Part shown: piece after piece, positions 21,656 to 30,482 of the stretch | Position numbering within the stretch: the first letter of the stretch is position 1 | Layout: every line of letters starts with the position of its first letter | Assembly (NCBI RefSeq): GCF_900101955.1 | Contig: NZ_FNAQ01000010.1 | Span: 1 to 64,000 of the forward strand | Origin: Desulfuromonas thiophila | GTDB lineage: Bacteria > Desulfobacterota > Desulfuromonadia > Desulfuromonadales > Desulfuromonadaceae | Reading direction: 5' to 3' | Length of the DNA: 64,000 bases | Position numbers and translations under genes: made by a program | Notes under the pieces: generated by a model | Database searches by the model: none | Told to the model about the DNA's origin: nothing | The model's input: only the letters and a program-made list of their open reading frames with translations

Positions 21656-22618
21656 ATGAGCACTGAGCAGGGCGTTTCCGCTGAAAATTCTTCCGTTCCC
21701 GGCGGTCTGCGCCGGACCTTGTTCGTGTCGCTGGGCCTGCATCTGCTGTTGCTGGCTCTGGCGCTCAGTGGTTGGCAGTTTCATCGCCAAAAACCCCGGC
21801 CCCAGGTCTATCAGGTGAACCTGCTGCACAAGCCGGTGATGCGGCCGCAGGCGGGCCGGCCCGATGCGCCGACCAAACCGCAGAAGCCGGCGGCTAAACC
21901 GGCAGCTCCTGCCCGTCCGCCGCAGTCCGCCAAGCCCAAGGCGCCGCCAAAGCCGGCCGAACCCAAAGCCAAGGTGCCGCCGCCAGCCAAGCAACCGCCG
22001 CAACCTGTGCCCCCCAAGCCCGCAGCCAAACCGGCGCCGAAACCCGAGCCCAAAGCGGCACCGAAGGCTGAGCCCAAACCGGTGGTGCCACCGAAGCCGG
22101 CGCCTGTCACCAAAGCCAAAGAGGTGGCCAAGCCGAACATTGATCAGCAGTACAGCCAGACCCAGGACGCCATTGCCGAGATGCGCCGCCGCCAACAAAA
22201 CGCGGCCACGCAGGAATCCAGCAGTCGCCAGCGCATTGAGGAGCTCAAACGGCAACTGGCGGAACAGGCCCAGCGGCCCCTGCCGACCACGGCGGGCGTG
22301 ACTGCGCCGGTGGGGCAGGTGGGCGGCAGCGGGGATCAGATTGGAGTTGATATGCGGGCCTGGATCGAGGAAAAACTGGCTTCCAACTGGATTCTGCCCG
22401 ATGCCTATCGTGATCGCGGCCTGCGGGCCGAAATGCGCCTGCGTTTCAGCCCGCAGGGCGCCCTGCTGAGCTTCAACCTGATTCGCTCGTCGGGCAACGC
22501 GTTTTTCGATGATTCGGTGCAGCGGGCCGTTGCCCTGTTGCAGCAGGAGGGTCTGCCGACACCACCGGAACGCGTTCTTGAGCTGACAATCGCCTTTGAC
22601 CCGGAAGAGATGCTATGA
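21656..22618 (+). CDS. tolA: TolA-like protein with TonB-type C-terminus
   Basis: 320 residues. A membrane helix at about 19-40 is followed by a long Pro/Lys/Ala-rich periplasm-spanning part (about 45-165), a short charged coiled stretch (QQYSQTQDAIAEMRRRQQ), and a C-terminal TolA/TonB domain beginning at DMRAWIEEKLASNW. It carries energy from TolQR to the outer membrane. It overlaps tolB by four bases. Confidence 0.88.
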   Translation: MSTEQGVSAENSSVPGGLRRTLFVSLGLHLLLLALALSGWQFHRQKPRPQVYQVNLLHKPVMRPQAGRPDAPTKPQKPAAKPAAPARPPQSAKPKAPPKPAEPKAKVPPPAKQPPQPVPPKPAAKPAPKPEPKAAPKAEPKPVVPPKPAPVTKAKEVAKPNIDQQYSQTQDAIAEMRRRQQNAATQESSSRQRIEELKRQLAEQAQRPLPTTAGVTAPVGQVGGSGDQIGVDMRAWIEEKLASNWILPDAYRDRGLRAEMRLRFSPQGALLSFNLIRSSGNAFFDDSVQRAVALLQQEGLPTPPERVLELTIAFDPEEML

Positions 22619-23916
22619 ACCGCCTTGGTTTTGTTGTGTTCCTGCTGCTCGGCGTGCTGCTGACCAGCCTGGCTGTTCCGGTGTGGGCAGCCGATATCAC
22701 CATTACCCGCCCCGGCGGCCAGGCTGTGCCCATGGCACTGGTGCGGGCACTGCCCGCCCAGCAGGTCGATCTGGCGCTGGAGACCACGCTGAATCAGGTA
22801 CTGCAGGCCGATCTCGATCTCAGCGGCCTGGTCAGCCTGATTGATCCGGCGGCCTTTCTCGATGACGCCCGTCGCCCGACGCTGACCAGTCGCGATATCA
22901 ATTTTGCCCAGTGGCGGATGCTGGGTGCCCAGCTGCTGATCAAGGGGCGTTATCATCTGGCTGGCAGCAACCTGACGCTGGAGCTGCGTCTGTTCGATGT
23001 GAGTAACCGGCGCCTGCTGACCGGTCAGAACTACCAGGGCCGGCCACAGGAGGTGCGCCGCATGGCCCATCGCTTTGCCGACGAGGTGATGCGGGCCTTG
23101 ACCGGCCGCAAAGGGCCCTTTGATACCCGCATTGCCTATATCTGCACCAACAGCGGCCACAAGGAGCTTTACATTGCCGATGTCGATGGTCATGAGCCGC
23201 GCCGCATCACCAATCACGGTCACCTGGTGCTGAACCCGGATTTCGCTCCCCATGGCCGGGAATTACTGTTCACCTCCTACCGTCATGGCAACCCGGATCT
23301 GTTCCGCAAGGAGATCTTCAGCGGTCATGAGGCGCGGATCTCGCATCAGCCCGGGCTCAACATTGCCGCCCGTTACAGCCCCAGCGGCCGGGAAATCGCC
23401 CTGACCCTGTCGCGCGACGGCAATGCCGAACTCTATCTGATGGGCCTTGATGGTCGGATTCACAAGCGGTTGACCAATGCCTGGGGCATCGATGTCGATC
23501 CCAGTTTCAGTCCGCTCGGCGACCGGTTGGTGTTCGTGTCTGACCGGCTCGGCAGTCCGCAGCTATTTCTTCTCGATCTGCTCAGTGGTCAGACACAACG
23601 TTTGACCACCAGCGGTTCCTACAATGTCACGCCGGCCTGGAGTCCTGATAACCAATGGATTCTGTTCAGCCGCCTGCAACAGGGGGTGTTTAATCTGTTC
23701 CGCATCCGGCCAGATGGCAGTGACGAGCAGCAACTGACCTTCGATGGTGGCAGCAAGGAACATGCGCGCTGGAGCCCCGACAGCCGCTTCGTGATTTATT
23801 CCGAGCAGCAGGGTAGCCAGAAACGGCTGATGGTGATGCGTGCCGATGGCACCGGCCAGCGGTCGATTCTGACGCCACCGGGCAGCAGCAGTCATCCGGC
23901 CTGGTCGCAGCAGTAA
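22615..23916 (+). CDS. tolB: Tol-Pal system beta-propeller protein TolB
   Basis: 433 residues with an N-terminal signal peptide (about 1-24, ending VWAADITI). The N-domain is followed by repeated propeller motifs: EPRRITNHGHLVLNPDFAPH, RYSPSGREIALTLSRDGN, SFSPLGDRLVFVSDRLGS and ARWSPDSRFVIYSEQQGS. TolB binds Pal at the outer membrane. No pal or cpoB follows here; the next gene is metX with its own riboswitch. Confidence 0.95.
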   Translation: MNRLGFVVFLLLGVLLTSLAVPVWAADITITRPGGQAVPMALVRALPAQQVDLALETTLNQVLQADLDLSGLVSLIDPAAFLDDARRPTLTSRDINFAQWRMLGAQLLIKGRYHLAGSNLTLELRLFDVSNRRLLTGQNYQGRPQEVRRMAHRFADEVMRALTGRKGPFDTRIAYICTNSGHKELYIADVDGHEPRRITNHGHLVLNPDFAPHGRELLFTSYRHGNPDLFRKEIFSGHEARISHQPGLNIAARYSPSGREIALTLSRDGNAELYLMGLDGRIHKRLTNAWGIDVDPSFSPLGDRLVFVSDRLGSPQLFLLDLLSGQTQRLTTSGSYNVTPAWSPDNQWILFSRLQQGVFNLFRIRPDGSDEQQLTFDGGSKEHARWSPDSRFVIYSEQQGSQKRLMVMRADGTGQRSILTPPGSSSHPAWSQQ

Positions 23917-23982
23917 GCGGGAGCAGACGAGCTCTGGCTGCGGTGAAAAGAGGCCCTGTTTGTCCGCAGGCGCATTGGAGCG

Positions 23983-24011
23983 TTGACAAGGACGGTCCCT
24001 TGCTCTACCGT
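23983..24011 (+). promoter_or_regulatory. Promoter of the metX leader
   Basis: TTGACA (23983-23988) and TACCGT (24006-24011) with 17 bases between. The exact -35 lies just upstream of the SAM riboswitch, so metX has its own promoter rather than reading from tolB. Confidence 0.6.
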
Positions 24012-24023
24012 GACGGCCAGACA

Positions 24024-24136
24024 TCGTCGTTATCCAGAGTGGTGGAGGGATTGGCCCGATGAAACCACAGCAACCGATCCGCCGGGCGGATGTCAGGTGC
24101 TAAATCCAGCCCCGCAACCGGGGAAAGATGGGACGG
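24024..24136 (+). ncRNA. SAM-I riboswitch (S box)
   Basis: The conserved core is present in order: TATCCAGAG, GGTGGAGGGATTGGCCC, GATGAAACC, CAGCAACC, then AGGTGCTAAATCCAGCC and GAAAGATG. These are hallmark positions of the SAM-I aptamer, including the kink-turn and the P3/P4 parts. S-adenosylmethionine binding normally favours the terminator and turns off methionine genes. The terminator that follows and the metX gene fit this. Confidence 0.95.
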
Positions 24137-24170
24137 AGTCTTGCAATACGCTGGATACGTCCTGGTATTG

Positions 24171-24217
24171 AAAGGCCCTTTTCCCCTCTGCCGGAAAAAG
24201 GGCCTTGTTTGTTTTTC
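24171..24217 (+). terminator. Riboswitch-controlled terminator of metX
   Basis: Stem AAGGCCCTTTTCC with GGAAAAAGGGCCTT (one extra A) around CCTCTGCC, followed by GTTTGTTTTTC. It lies between the SAM-I aptamer and metX and is the likely expression platform. A competing hairpin around CAATAC...GTATTG just upstream may act as antiterminator. Confidence 0.9.
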
Positions 24218-24244
24218 TCCGGGGTTTCCCGGCAGGGGGCGCCA

Positions 24245-25369
24245 TTGACCGACATGGAGCAGGTTACCACCCGGTTTGTCACCTTCGAGGAAGAACTGCG
24301 TCTGGAGAGCGGCCGGCTGCTGGCGCCCGTGACCCTGGCGTATGAGACCTATGGCCGCCTTAACGCGGTGGCTAGCAATGCCATTCTGGTGGCACATGCC
24401 TGGACCGGCGATGCTCACGCTGCCGGTCGTTACAGCCCGCAGGATCGCAAAGGCGGCTGGTGGGACGATATGATCGGACCGGGCAAGGTGCTGGATACCG
24501 AGCGTTTCTTCGTGATCTGTTCCAATGTCATTGGTTCCTGCAAGGGTTCCACCGGTCCAACCAGCCTGAATCCGCAGACGGGCCGGCCGTACCGGCTGTC
24601 GTTCCCGATTGTCATGGTGCGCGATATGGTGCGCGCACAGCAGCGGCTGATTGACCATCTGGGCATTGGTCGGCTGCTGGCTGTGATCGGCGGCAGCATG
24701 GGGGCCATGCAGGCGCTGGAATGGGGCATTCATTTTCCCGAGCGGGTGGGCGCGATTATCCCGATCGCCGGTACCGGTCGGACCTCGCCCATGGCCATCG
24801 CGCTCAACGCTCTGGCCCGTCAGGCGATCTACAATGATCCGCTGTGGAAGAAGGGCAACTACAAGCCGGAACATCCGCCGGCCAGCGGCTTTGCCTTGGC
24901 ACGGGCGGTAGGGCACATCTCGTTTTTGTCCGAACAATCGATGCAGATGAAATTCGGCCGGCGCTTTTCGGCCCGCGATGGTCTGTTCGACTTTTTCGGT
25001 CAGTTCGAGATCGAACGCTATCTGGAATACAACGGCAACAGTTTTGTCGAACGCTTTGATCCCAATGCCTTCCTTTATCTGGCCAAGGCCCTCGATCTGT
25101 ATGATGTGGCCTGGAATTTTTCCAGCCCGGACGAGGCATTGGAGCGGTTGAATTGCCCGTCGCTGTGGTTTGCCTTTAGTTCTGACTGGCTCTATCGGCC
25201 AGAGGAAACCGAGGCGGTGGTAGCGATTCTGGCCCGCCAGAACAAGCCGGTGGACTATCACTGCATCGCTTCAGACTACGGTCACGATTCGTTTCTGGTC
25301 GAACCGGAAAAGTTCACGCCCTATGTGGTGAGGTTTCTTGATGAGCAGGCCCGCCAGGCCGGTTGCTAA
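24245..25369 (+). CDS. metX: Homoserine O-acetyltransferase MetX
   Basis: 374 residues from TTG 24245, preceded by GCAGGGGGC; an ATG three codons later is the alternative. The open frame extends further upstream, but that part covers the terminator and is not protein. Alpha/beta-hydrolase fold: nucleophile Ser in [12 protein letters not shown], catalytic His in YGHDSFLVE near the C-terminus, and Asp in [11 protein letters not shown]. It acetylates homoserine with acetyl-CoA in methionine synthesis, in line with the SAM riboswitch. Confidence 0.95.
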   Translation: MTDMEQVTTRFVTFEEELRLESGRLLAPVTLAYETYGRLNAVASNAILVAHAWTGDAHAAGRYSPQDRKGGWWDDMIGPGKVLDTERFFVICSNVIGSCKGSTGPTSLNPQTGRPYRLSFPIVMVRDMVRAQQRLIDHLGIGRLLAVIGGSMGAMQALEWGIHFPERVGAIIPIAGTGRTSPMAIALNALARQAIYNDPLWKKGNYKPEHPPASGFALARAVGHISFLSEQSMQMKFGRRFSARDGLFDFFGQFEIERYLEYNGNSFVERFDPNAFLYLAKALDLYDVAWNFSSPDEALERLNCPSLWFAFSSDWLYRPEETEAVVAILARQNKPVDYHCIASDYGHDSFLVEPEKFTPYVVRFLDEQARQAGC

Positions 25370-25415
25370 AAAGCGGCATGGCCTGTCAGGTAAAAGAGAG
25401 AATGTTGAGGCTGAC

Positions 25416-25574
25416 TCAGAACAGATCGAGCTGACGCGGATTTTTTTTGACGGGAATAAAGAAGGGTTTGGGCAGAAAACGCGGACATTCGAGTAGCCGC
25501 GTGCCGTAAAGCTGGCGGCAGCTGCGCAGGCAGCGTTCACACAGGGAGTTGTAGCGCGGGGACTCGGTAGCCAA
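25416..25574 (-). CDS. Cys-rich small protein (52 residues)
   Basis: A short minus-strand frame just downstream of mnmH encodes RYNSLCERCLRSCRQLYG, then LLECPRFLPKPF and the C-terminus KKNPRQLDLF. The four cysteines (C-x2-C-x3-C and a later ECPRF) look like a small metal-binding site. The only possible start in frame is TTG at 25574 with no good ribosome-binding site, so the start is uncertain. Not recognised as a named family. It may be read from the mnmH message, 41 bases after that stop. Confidence 0.5.
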   Translation of the reverse strand: MATESPRYNSLCERCLRSCRQLYGTRLLECPRFLPKPFFIPVKKNPRQLDLF

Positions 25575-25617
25575 GGGACACGGCTTTCAGTTTCGGCGCC
25601 GGTGAGCAGCGCAGCTG

Positions 25618-26685
25618 TCAGATCGCGCCATTATCAGGCTGACTCAGAATCCTGTCAATAGCCGCCAGCAGCTCCCTTTGCTGATTGGCAAAGGGATCGA
25701 TCCACAGGTCAATACGCCGCTCTGGCTTGGTGTGGCCGTAGAGGGGATCGTAATAGTCCGTCATCAACGCGGCGATCAGCGCCGGCCAGTCGCGCTGCTG
25801 TTGCAGCTGCAGCAGCGCGTCGACCCGGGCCTGCCCCAGCCGTTGGCGCAGGGCGCGAATGGGCGGGATGAAATCCGCCGCCGGCTGGTCGCCAACGGCA
25901 TAGTCCTCGGCGATGACCTGTACCCGCTTGTCCAGAGCGGTTTCCAGCCACAGGGTGGTCTCCTGCTGCAGGGCGTCGTACAGACGTAACGGCAGCACCA
26001 GCCGGCCGATATGACGGCTTTCGCCTTCTGTCAGGGCCCACTGGTCAGGGCCGATGTGGCGCAGTCGCTCCCACAGCAGGGCTTCAAACTGTTTCTGACT
26101 TGGCTGGGGGTGCAGGCCAATGGCGCCGAAGGCACTGCCGCGGTGGTTGGCCAGGCCCTCCAGGTCCAAAACGCTGACCCCCTGTTGATCAAGCTGGCGC
26201 AGAATACGGGTCTTGCCGACACCGGTGAGGCCACGCAGAACCAAGAGCCGACCCCAGGTGCCGTTGGCAAAAAAATCAACCACATGACGTCGAAATGCCT
26301 TGTGACCACCCTGCAGCTGGAAGGCCGGCAGTCCGGCGAGTTGCATAAAGGCGGTCATGGCCTGGCTGCGCTGTCCGCCGCGCCAGCAGTACAGCACCAG
26401 CGGCCGTCGCCGGTCGCCTTGCAGGCGGACAATCTGGTCGATCAGGCGTGGCAGCTGCGGTGCCACCTGTTCCAGTGCGAACTGGCGCGCCGCGCTGCTG
26501 CCCTGCTGCTTGTAGAGGGTGCCGACGGCAGCGCGTTCGGTGTCGTTCAGTAGCGGCACGTTGCAGGCGCCGGGGATGTGGCCGTCGGCGTATTCAGCCG
26601 GGCTGCGCACATCAATGAACAGGCTGTTCTGATCGCGCCAGTCAAGGGCGGTGGCCAGGTCGATAATCAGTCCGGGATGCAGCAT
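25618..26685 (-). CDS. mnmH: tRNA 2-selenouridine synthase MnmH (SelU)
   Basis: 355 residues from ATG 26685, with AAGGGA seven bases upstream. An N-terminal rhodanese domain holds the catalytic Cys at about residue 100 in YCWRGGQRS. A P-loop GLTGVGKT follows at about 152-159. It replaces sulfur by selenium at wobble 2-thiouridine using selenophosphate. Its presence implies selenophosphate supply, consistent with the selenoprotein at 39068. Confidence 0.95.
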   Translation of the reverse strand: MLHPGLIIDLATALDWRDQNSLFIDVRSPAEYADGHIPGACNVPLLNDTERAAVGTLYKQQGSSAARQFALEQVAPQLPRLIDQIVRLQGDRRRPLVLYCWRGGQRSQAMTAFMQLAGLPAFQLQGGHKAFRRHVVDFFANGTWGRLLVLRGLTGVGKTRILRQLDQQGVSVLDLEGLANHRGSAFGAIGLHPQPSQKQFEALLWERLRHIGPDQWALTEGESRHIGRLVLPLRLYDALQQETTLWLETALDKRVQVIAEDYAVGDQPAADFIPPIRALRQRLGQARVDALLQLQQQRDWPALIAALMTDYYDPLYGHTKPERRIDLWIDPFANQQRELLAAIDRILSQPDNGAI

Positions 26686-26810
26686 GCGGGATTCCCTTGC
26701 GCTCGGGGAGAGGGGCAAACAGGCCGGCGAGTGTAGCACGGATGCGCGGCAGCAGCCACAGTCACAAAGGGGGTGCCGCTTCGAATGCGGCCATTGACCG
26801 GCGAAAGCCA

Positions 26811-26840
26811 TTGACAGTTTTTAGCCCCCTGTGGTACAAA
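26811..26840 (+). promoter_or_regulatory. Promoter of the atpZ-I-B-E genes
   Basis: TTGACA (26811-26816) with TACAAA (26835-26840) 18 bases apart, the latter preceded by TGG. It points into the F0 genes and away from mnmH. Confidence 0.65.
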
Positions 26841-26871
26841 ACCGCGTTTGAAATGTCAGGCAGTTAGCGAA

Positions 26872-27144
26872 ATGAAGAAATGGAAGCGGGCGATGGCCGA
26901 AAACCGGCGCGAGCTGTATAAATCCCTCGGCTTTTTGTCGAGTGTCGGCATCTGCATGGTGGCATCCATTCTCATTGGCATGGCCATGGGCTACTATCTT
27001 GACCAGTGGCTTGGTACCGCGCCTTGGCTGCTGCTGATTTTTCTCGGCTTCGGTATCGCTTCGGGTTTTCGTAACATCTTCATTCTGACCGAGCGTGAAC
27101 TGAAGCGCCAAAAACGCGAAGAAGGCCAGGACCGGCAGGCGTGA
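26872..27144 (+). CDS. atpZ: AtpZ/AtpI-family ATP synthase accessory protein
   Basis: 90 residues from ATG 26872; an ATG eight codons upstream is the alternative. Two membrane helices: about 25-45 (GICMVASILIGMAMGYYLD) and 50-70 (WLLLIFLGFGIASGFRNIF). This short two-helix form with charged ends is the AtpZ type found before F0 genes; members are thought to help Mg uptake or c-ring assembly. It overlaps the next gene by four bases (GTGA). Confidence 0.8.
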   Translation: MKKWKRAMAENRRELYKSLGFLSSVGICMVASILIGMAMGYYLDQWLGTAPWLLLIFLGFGIASGFRNIFILTERELKRQKREEGQDRQA

Positions 27145-27503
27145 AGACCGATGAAACCCTGCTGCTTGCACGGCTGGCACGCCGTAATTGGCTGCTGCTG
27201 GTGGTTTTGGTGCTGGCGTCGCTGCCGTTGCAGCGCTGGGATCTGACCCTCGGCGTTGCCAGTGGTGGGCTGGTGGCAGTGGGCGGTTATCAATGGCTGT
27301 ACCGTTCGCTGGTTCGTGCCCTGCAGGAAGGCAGCGGTGCCGCGCGGCGTTTTCAGCGGGGCTACTTGCTGCGCCTGGCGGTTCTCGCGGTGCTGCTGGT
27401 GATACTGATCGCGCTGGTGCGGGTACACCCAGCCGGTCTGGTTGTTGGATTGTCCATCGTGGTCATCAATCTGTTTTGGGCCACTGTTGAGCGTGTATTT
27501 TAA
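27141..27503 (+). CDS. atpI: ATP synthase subunit I-like membrane protein
   Basis: 120 residues, GTG start, four hydrophobic segments (about 17-30, 38-52, 75-93, 97-115). This is the pattern of AtpI/AtpR-type proteins that assist F0 assembly. Sequence signals are weak apart from the position between atpZ and atpB. It ends 23 bases before atpB. Confidence 0.75.
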   Translation: MKTDETLLLARLARRNWLLLVVLVLASLPLQRWDLTLGVASGGLVAVGGYQWLYRSLVRALQEGSGAARRFQRGYLLRLAVLAVLLVILIALVRVHPAGLVVGLSIVVINLFWATVERVF

Positions 27504-27526
27504 GGCATAAGGAGGCGCGATCCCCC

Positions 27527-28201
27527 ATGACTCACCCGTTTCTGATTTTCCAATGGCTCGAGCAACAGTTGCACACCCACATCGGTGAACATGTTACTTA
27601 CACCTGGTTCGTCATGCTGCTGCTGATCGTGCTGGGTTTTATTGTGTCGCGTGCCGTCAAGATGGTGCCCGCGGGCTGGCAGAACCTGATGGAATCTGTC
27701 GTCAGCGGTATTGAAAACCTGATTGTTGAGACCATGGGGCCCAAGGGTAGAACCTATTTCCCGCTGATCGCTACCTTTGCCCTGTTCATTCTGGTTTCGA
27801 ACCTGATCGCCCTGGTTCCGGGTTTCTACCCGCCGACCGCCAATCTGAACACCAACGCCGCCCTGGCGCTGACCGTTTTTGCCATGACCCATATCATTGG
27901 TGTCAAGGAGCACGGCATTTCCTATGTCAAGCACTTCATGGGGCCGATTCTGGCGCTGGCACCGCTGATCTTCATCATCGAGATCATTGGCCATCTGGCT
28001 CGGCCGCTGTCATTGTCGCTGCGTCTTTTCGGTAACATGTATGGCCATGAGATTGTGTTGATGATCTTTTTTGCCCTGGTGCCGCTGTTCCTGCCTATTC
28101 CGATGATGATGATGGGCATTCTGGTGGCCTTCATCCAGGCCTTCGTCTTTACCCTGCTGGCCATGATCTATATTGCCGGCGCGCTGGAAGAGGCTCACTG
28201 A
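27527..28201 (+). CDS. atpB: ATP synthase F0 subunit a
   Basis: 224 residues with five to six membrane helices. The half-channel Arg is in [20 protein letters not shown] (about 163-182), the family signature. It conducts ions between the membrane faces and the c ring. It is followed by atpE after a 107-base spacer with its own ribosome-binding site. Confidence 0.96.
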   Translation: MTHPFLIFQWLEQQLHTHIGEHVTYTWFVMLLLIVLGFIVSRAVKMVPAGWQNLMESVVSGIENLIVETMGPKGRTYFPLIATFALFILVSNLIALVPGFYPPTANLNTNAALALTVFAMTHIIGVKEHGISYVKHFMGPILALAPLIFIIEIIGHLARPLSLSLRLFGNMYGHEIVLMIFFALVPLFLPIPMMMMGILVAFIQAFVFTLLAMIYIAGALEEAH

Positions 28202-28308
28202 TTTCGCTTCATTGCTGAGGCTTTTAACGCGCCGGATGCCGGCGCGAGGTCCTATTCAGTATAGGAAGAAAAACCACCCACCCCAATGTTTGCAGAAGGA
28301 GAATGAAG

Positions 28309-28575
28309 ATGACGTTTTTCGCATGGTGTATGATCGCTGCAGGTTTCGGTATGGCTATCGGTTCCTTCGGTACCGGCCTTGGTCAGGGTCTGGCTATCAA
28401 ATCGGCAGTTGAAGGCGTTGCTCGCAATCCGAGTGCCAGCGGTAAAATCCTCACGACCATGATGATCGGTCTGGCCATGATCGAGTCTCTGGCCATTTAT
28501 GTCTTCGTTGTGGCCATGATCATTCTGTTTGCCAATCCGTTCACCGCTCAGGTGATGGAGCTGGCCAGCAAGTAA
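28309..28575 (+). CDS. atpE: ATP synthase F0 subunit c
   Basis: 88 residues from ATG 28309, which has AAGGAG seven bases upstream; the ATG at 28303 is too close to it. Two membrane helices joined by the polar loop ARNPSASGK. The ion-carrying Glu is residue 59 in MIESLAIY. Gln26 in helix 1 and Ser60 beside the Glu match two of the ligands of sodium-type c rings, but the Thr that follows in known sodium enzymes is Leu here. Confidence 0.96.
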   Translation: MTFFAWCMIAAGFGMAIGSFGTGLGQGLAIKSAVEGVARNPSASGKILTTMMIGLAMIESLAIYVFVVAMIILFANPFTAQVMELASK

Positions 28576-28595
28576 TCGTTCTGCCCGCTACGCTT

Positions 28596-28630
28596 AAAAA
28601 GGCGCCCTCCTGTGTGGGGCGCCTTTTTTT
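28596..28630 (+). terminator. Terminator after atpE
   Basis: Stem AAAAAGGCGCCC with GGGCGCCTTTTT around a short loop, followed by T residues. It ends the second ATP synthase locus. Confidence 0.92.
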
Positions 28631-28775
28631 GTGTGTAGCCGGCAGAGGGATGGCCGCTGCGGTGGCAATCCGCGCGCGTCATGAGGGCGCGCATTGGGCG
28701 GCAGCAATCGGGTTAGCCTGTCTCCCGCAGGGTAAAAAGGCTTGGGCAGAAACGCTTTCGATCAAGGAGAAGCCG

Positions 28776-29390
28776 ATGAATACGCAAGAAAATCACCATG
28801 GGCCACTGGCCGGGCAGGAGGTTGAAATCGGCCAGCGTCAGCTGCTCTATCGTGGTTTCATGCAGATTGAACAATTGCAGCTGCGCCATCGTTGCTATGA
28901 TGGCCATTGGTCGGCCTGGATGCGGCGTGAATTGCTTGATCGTGGCCAGGCCGTGGCGCTGGTGCTGGTTGATCCCGTGGCTCGGATGCTGGTGCTGGTG
29001 GAACAGTTCCGCGTTGGTGCCCTGGCGGACGAGGCGGGTGCCTGGTTGCTGGAATTGGTGGCGGGTATGATAGAGATCGGCGAGCAGCCGGCAGCAGTGG
29101 CGCTGCGTGAGTGTTTGGAAGAGGCCGGCTGTCAGCCGCACCACTTGACATTCATAAACCGCTTTTATCTGACCCCCGGGGGCAGCAATGAGCAGATTTA
29201 CTTGTACTACGGTGAGGTGGACAGCCGGGGCCTGAATGGTCGTCTGGCCGGTGCGGCTCATGAGGGCGAGGATATCCGGGTGCGGCTGGTGCCGCTGACG
29301 CAGTTGGAGGAACTGTTGGCCAGCGGCCGGATTCGCAATGCCACCACCCTGGTTGGGCTGCAATGGCTGTTGCTGCAGCAGCGGGTCTGA
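28776..29390 (+). CDS. NUDIX hydrolase, ADP-ribose pyrophosphatase type
   Basis: 204 residues from ATG 28776 (AAGGAG six bases upstream). The Nudix box GMIEIGEQPAAVALRECLEE, extended by AGC, is at about 90-112 with the REcLEE metal ligands. The following PGGSNEQIYLYYGEV resembles NudF (ADP-ribose pyrophosphatase). It probably cleaves nucleoside-diphosphate sugars. The open frame upstream of this ATG has no start signals. Confidence 0.9.
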   Translation: MNTQENHHGPLAGQEVEIGQRQLLYRGFMQIEQLQLRHRCYDGHWSAWMRRELLDRGQAVALVLVDPVARMLVLVEQFRVGALADEAGAWLLELVAGMIEIGEQPAAVALRECLEEAGCQPHHLTFINRFYLTPGGSNEQIYLYYGEVDSRGLNGRLAGAAHEGEDIRVRLVPLTQLEELLASGRIRNATTLVGLQWLLLQQRV

Positions 29391-29449
29391 GCGGCTAAGA
29401 AGCTCAATGGCGCAGTTCGTTAAGCCCGCCAATGATCAGAAAAGGCGAT

Positions 29450-30427
29450 TCAGAAGCGCAGGATGGCGGCGGCCCAGGTCAGTCCGGCGCCGAAGGTCGT
29501 CAGGCCGATGTGCTGGCCGGCTTGAATCCGGCCGCTACGCCAGGCCTCGTCAAGGGCAATGGGGATGGATGCCGCCGAGGTGTTGCCGTAGCGGTCAACA
29601 TTGATATAGACCCGTTCCGCCGGCAGGCCGAAACGCTTGCCAATGGCTTCAATGATGCGGCGGTTAGCCTGATGAGGAATCAGCAGGTCAAGATCATCTT
29701 GAGCGATACCGGCCTTGTCCAGGGCCTCCTGCAGGGCGTCGGCCATGCTGACGACCGCGTGACGGAAGACCTCGCGTCCTTCCATGTGAATGGTGGCGAA
29801 GCCGCTGGCCAGATCCGCAGCGGTGAGGGGATGCTGACTGCCGGCCGGGTTGTACAGCAGGCCGTGCTGGCGCCCGTCACTGTGAATTACGCTGCTAAGC
29901 AGACCGGCGCTGGTTCTGGCCGGGCCGAGGACCAGGGCGCCGGCACCATCGCCAAACAGCACGCAGGTGTTGCGATCCTGCCAGTTCACCATGCTGGAGA
30001 GCATTTCTGCGGCCACCAGCAGGATATGACGATGGCCGCCGCAGCGGATCAGACTGTCGGCCAGATGCAGGCCATAGAGAAAGCCGGAACAGGCGGCCGA
30101 CAGATCGAAGGCCGCCGCCTGGTGCGCGCCGAGTTTTTCCTGCAGCAGGCAGGCCATGGCGGGAAATTTGAAGTCACCGGTGACCGTTGCCACCAGAATC
30201 AGATCGATTTCGCTGGCTGTCAGCTGCGCGGCGGCCAACGCCTGGTGGGCCGCTTGTGCTGCCAGATCAGACAGAGCGCTGCCCGGTTCGGCGATGTGGC
30301 GCTGGTGAATGCCGGAACGTTCAACAATCCAGGCATCGCTGGTGTCTACCAGGGTTTCCAGGTCGGCATTGGTCAGAACACGCTCGGGAACCGCATGACC
30401 AGATCCGAGCAGACAGCAGGCAGGCAT
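29450..30427 (-). CDS. fabH: 3-oxoacyl-ACP synthase III (FabH-like)
   Basis: 325 residues. Catalytic Cys113 in FDLSAACSGFLYG, His in IPHQANRRIIEA and Asn in YGNTSAASIP complete the KAS III triad. It starts fatty-acid chains by condensing acyl-CoA with malonyl-ACP. It stands apart from other fab genes, so it may be a second copy or serve another ketosynthase role. ATG at 30427 has GGGAGG upstream. Confidence 0.9.
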   Translation of the reverse strand: MPACCLLGSGHAVPERVLTNADLETLVDTSDAWIVERSGIHQRHIAEPGSALSDLAAQAAHQALAAAQLTASEIDLILVATVTGDFKFPAMACLLQEKLGAHQAAAFDLSAACSGFLYGLHLADSLIRCGGHRHILLVAAEMLSSMVNWQDRNTCVLFGDGAGALVLGPARTSAGLLSSVIHSDGRQHGLLYNPAGSQHPLTAADLASGFATIHMEGREVFRHAVVSMADALQEALDKAGIAQDDLDLLIPHQANRRIIEAIGKRFGLPAERVYINVDRYGNTSAASIPIALDEAWRSGRIQAGQHIGLTTFGAGLTWAAAILRF

Positions 30428-30482
30428 TGTTTTCCTCCCAGACAGGTAAAGAGAGCGGACAGCCAGTAAAGATCATGCCCGG

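Noticed and set aside
21811-22255. Minus-strand Gly/Leu/Arg-rich frames over tolA
   Set aside because: They are complements of the Pro/Lys/Ala repeats in tolA and have no start signals.
24128-24244. N-terminal extension of metX
   Set aside because: The open frame covers the riboswitch terminator; the TTG at 24245 has the only good ribosome-binding site.
25416-25640. Selenocysteine reading of the TGA upstream of the Cys-rich small ORF
   Set aside because: An ATG overlapping the end of mnmH is in frame through a TGA at 25587-25589, but no hairpin in the right position follows, and the upstream residues look unlike a protein.
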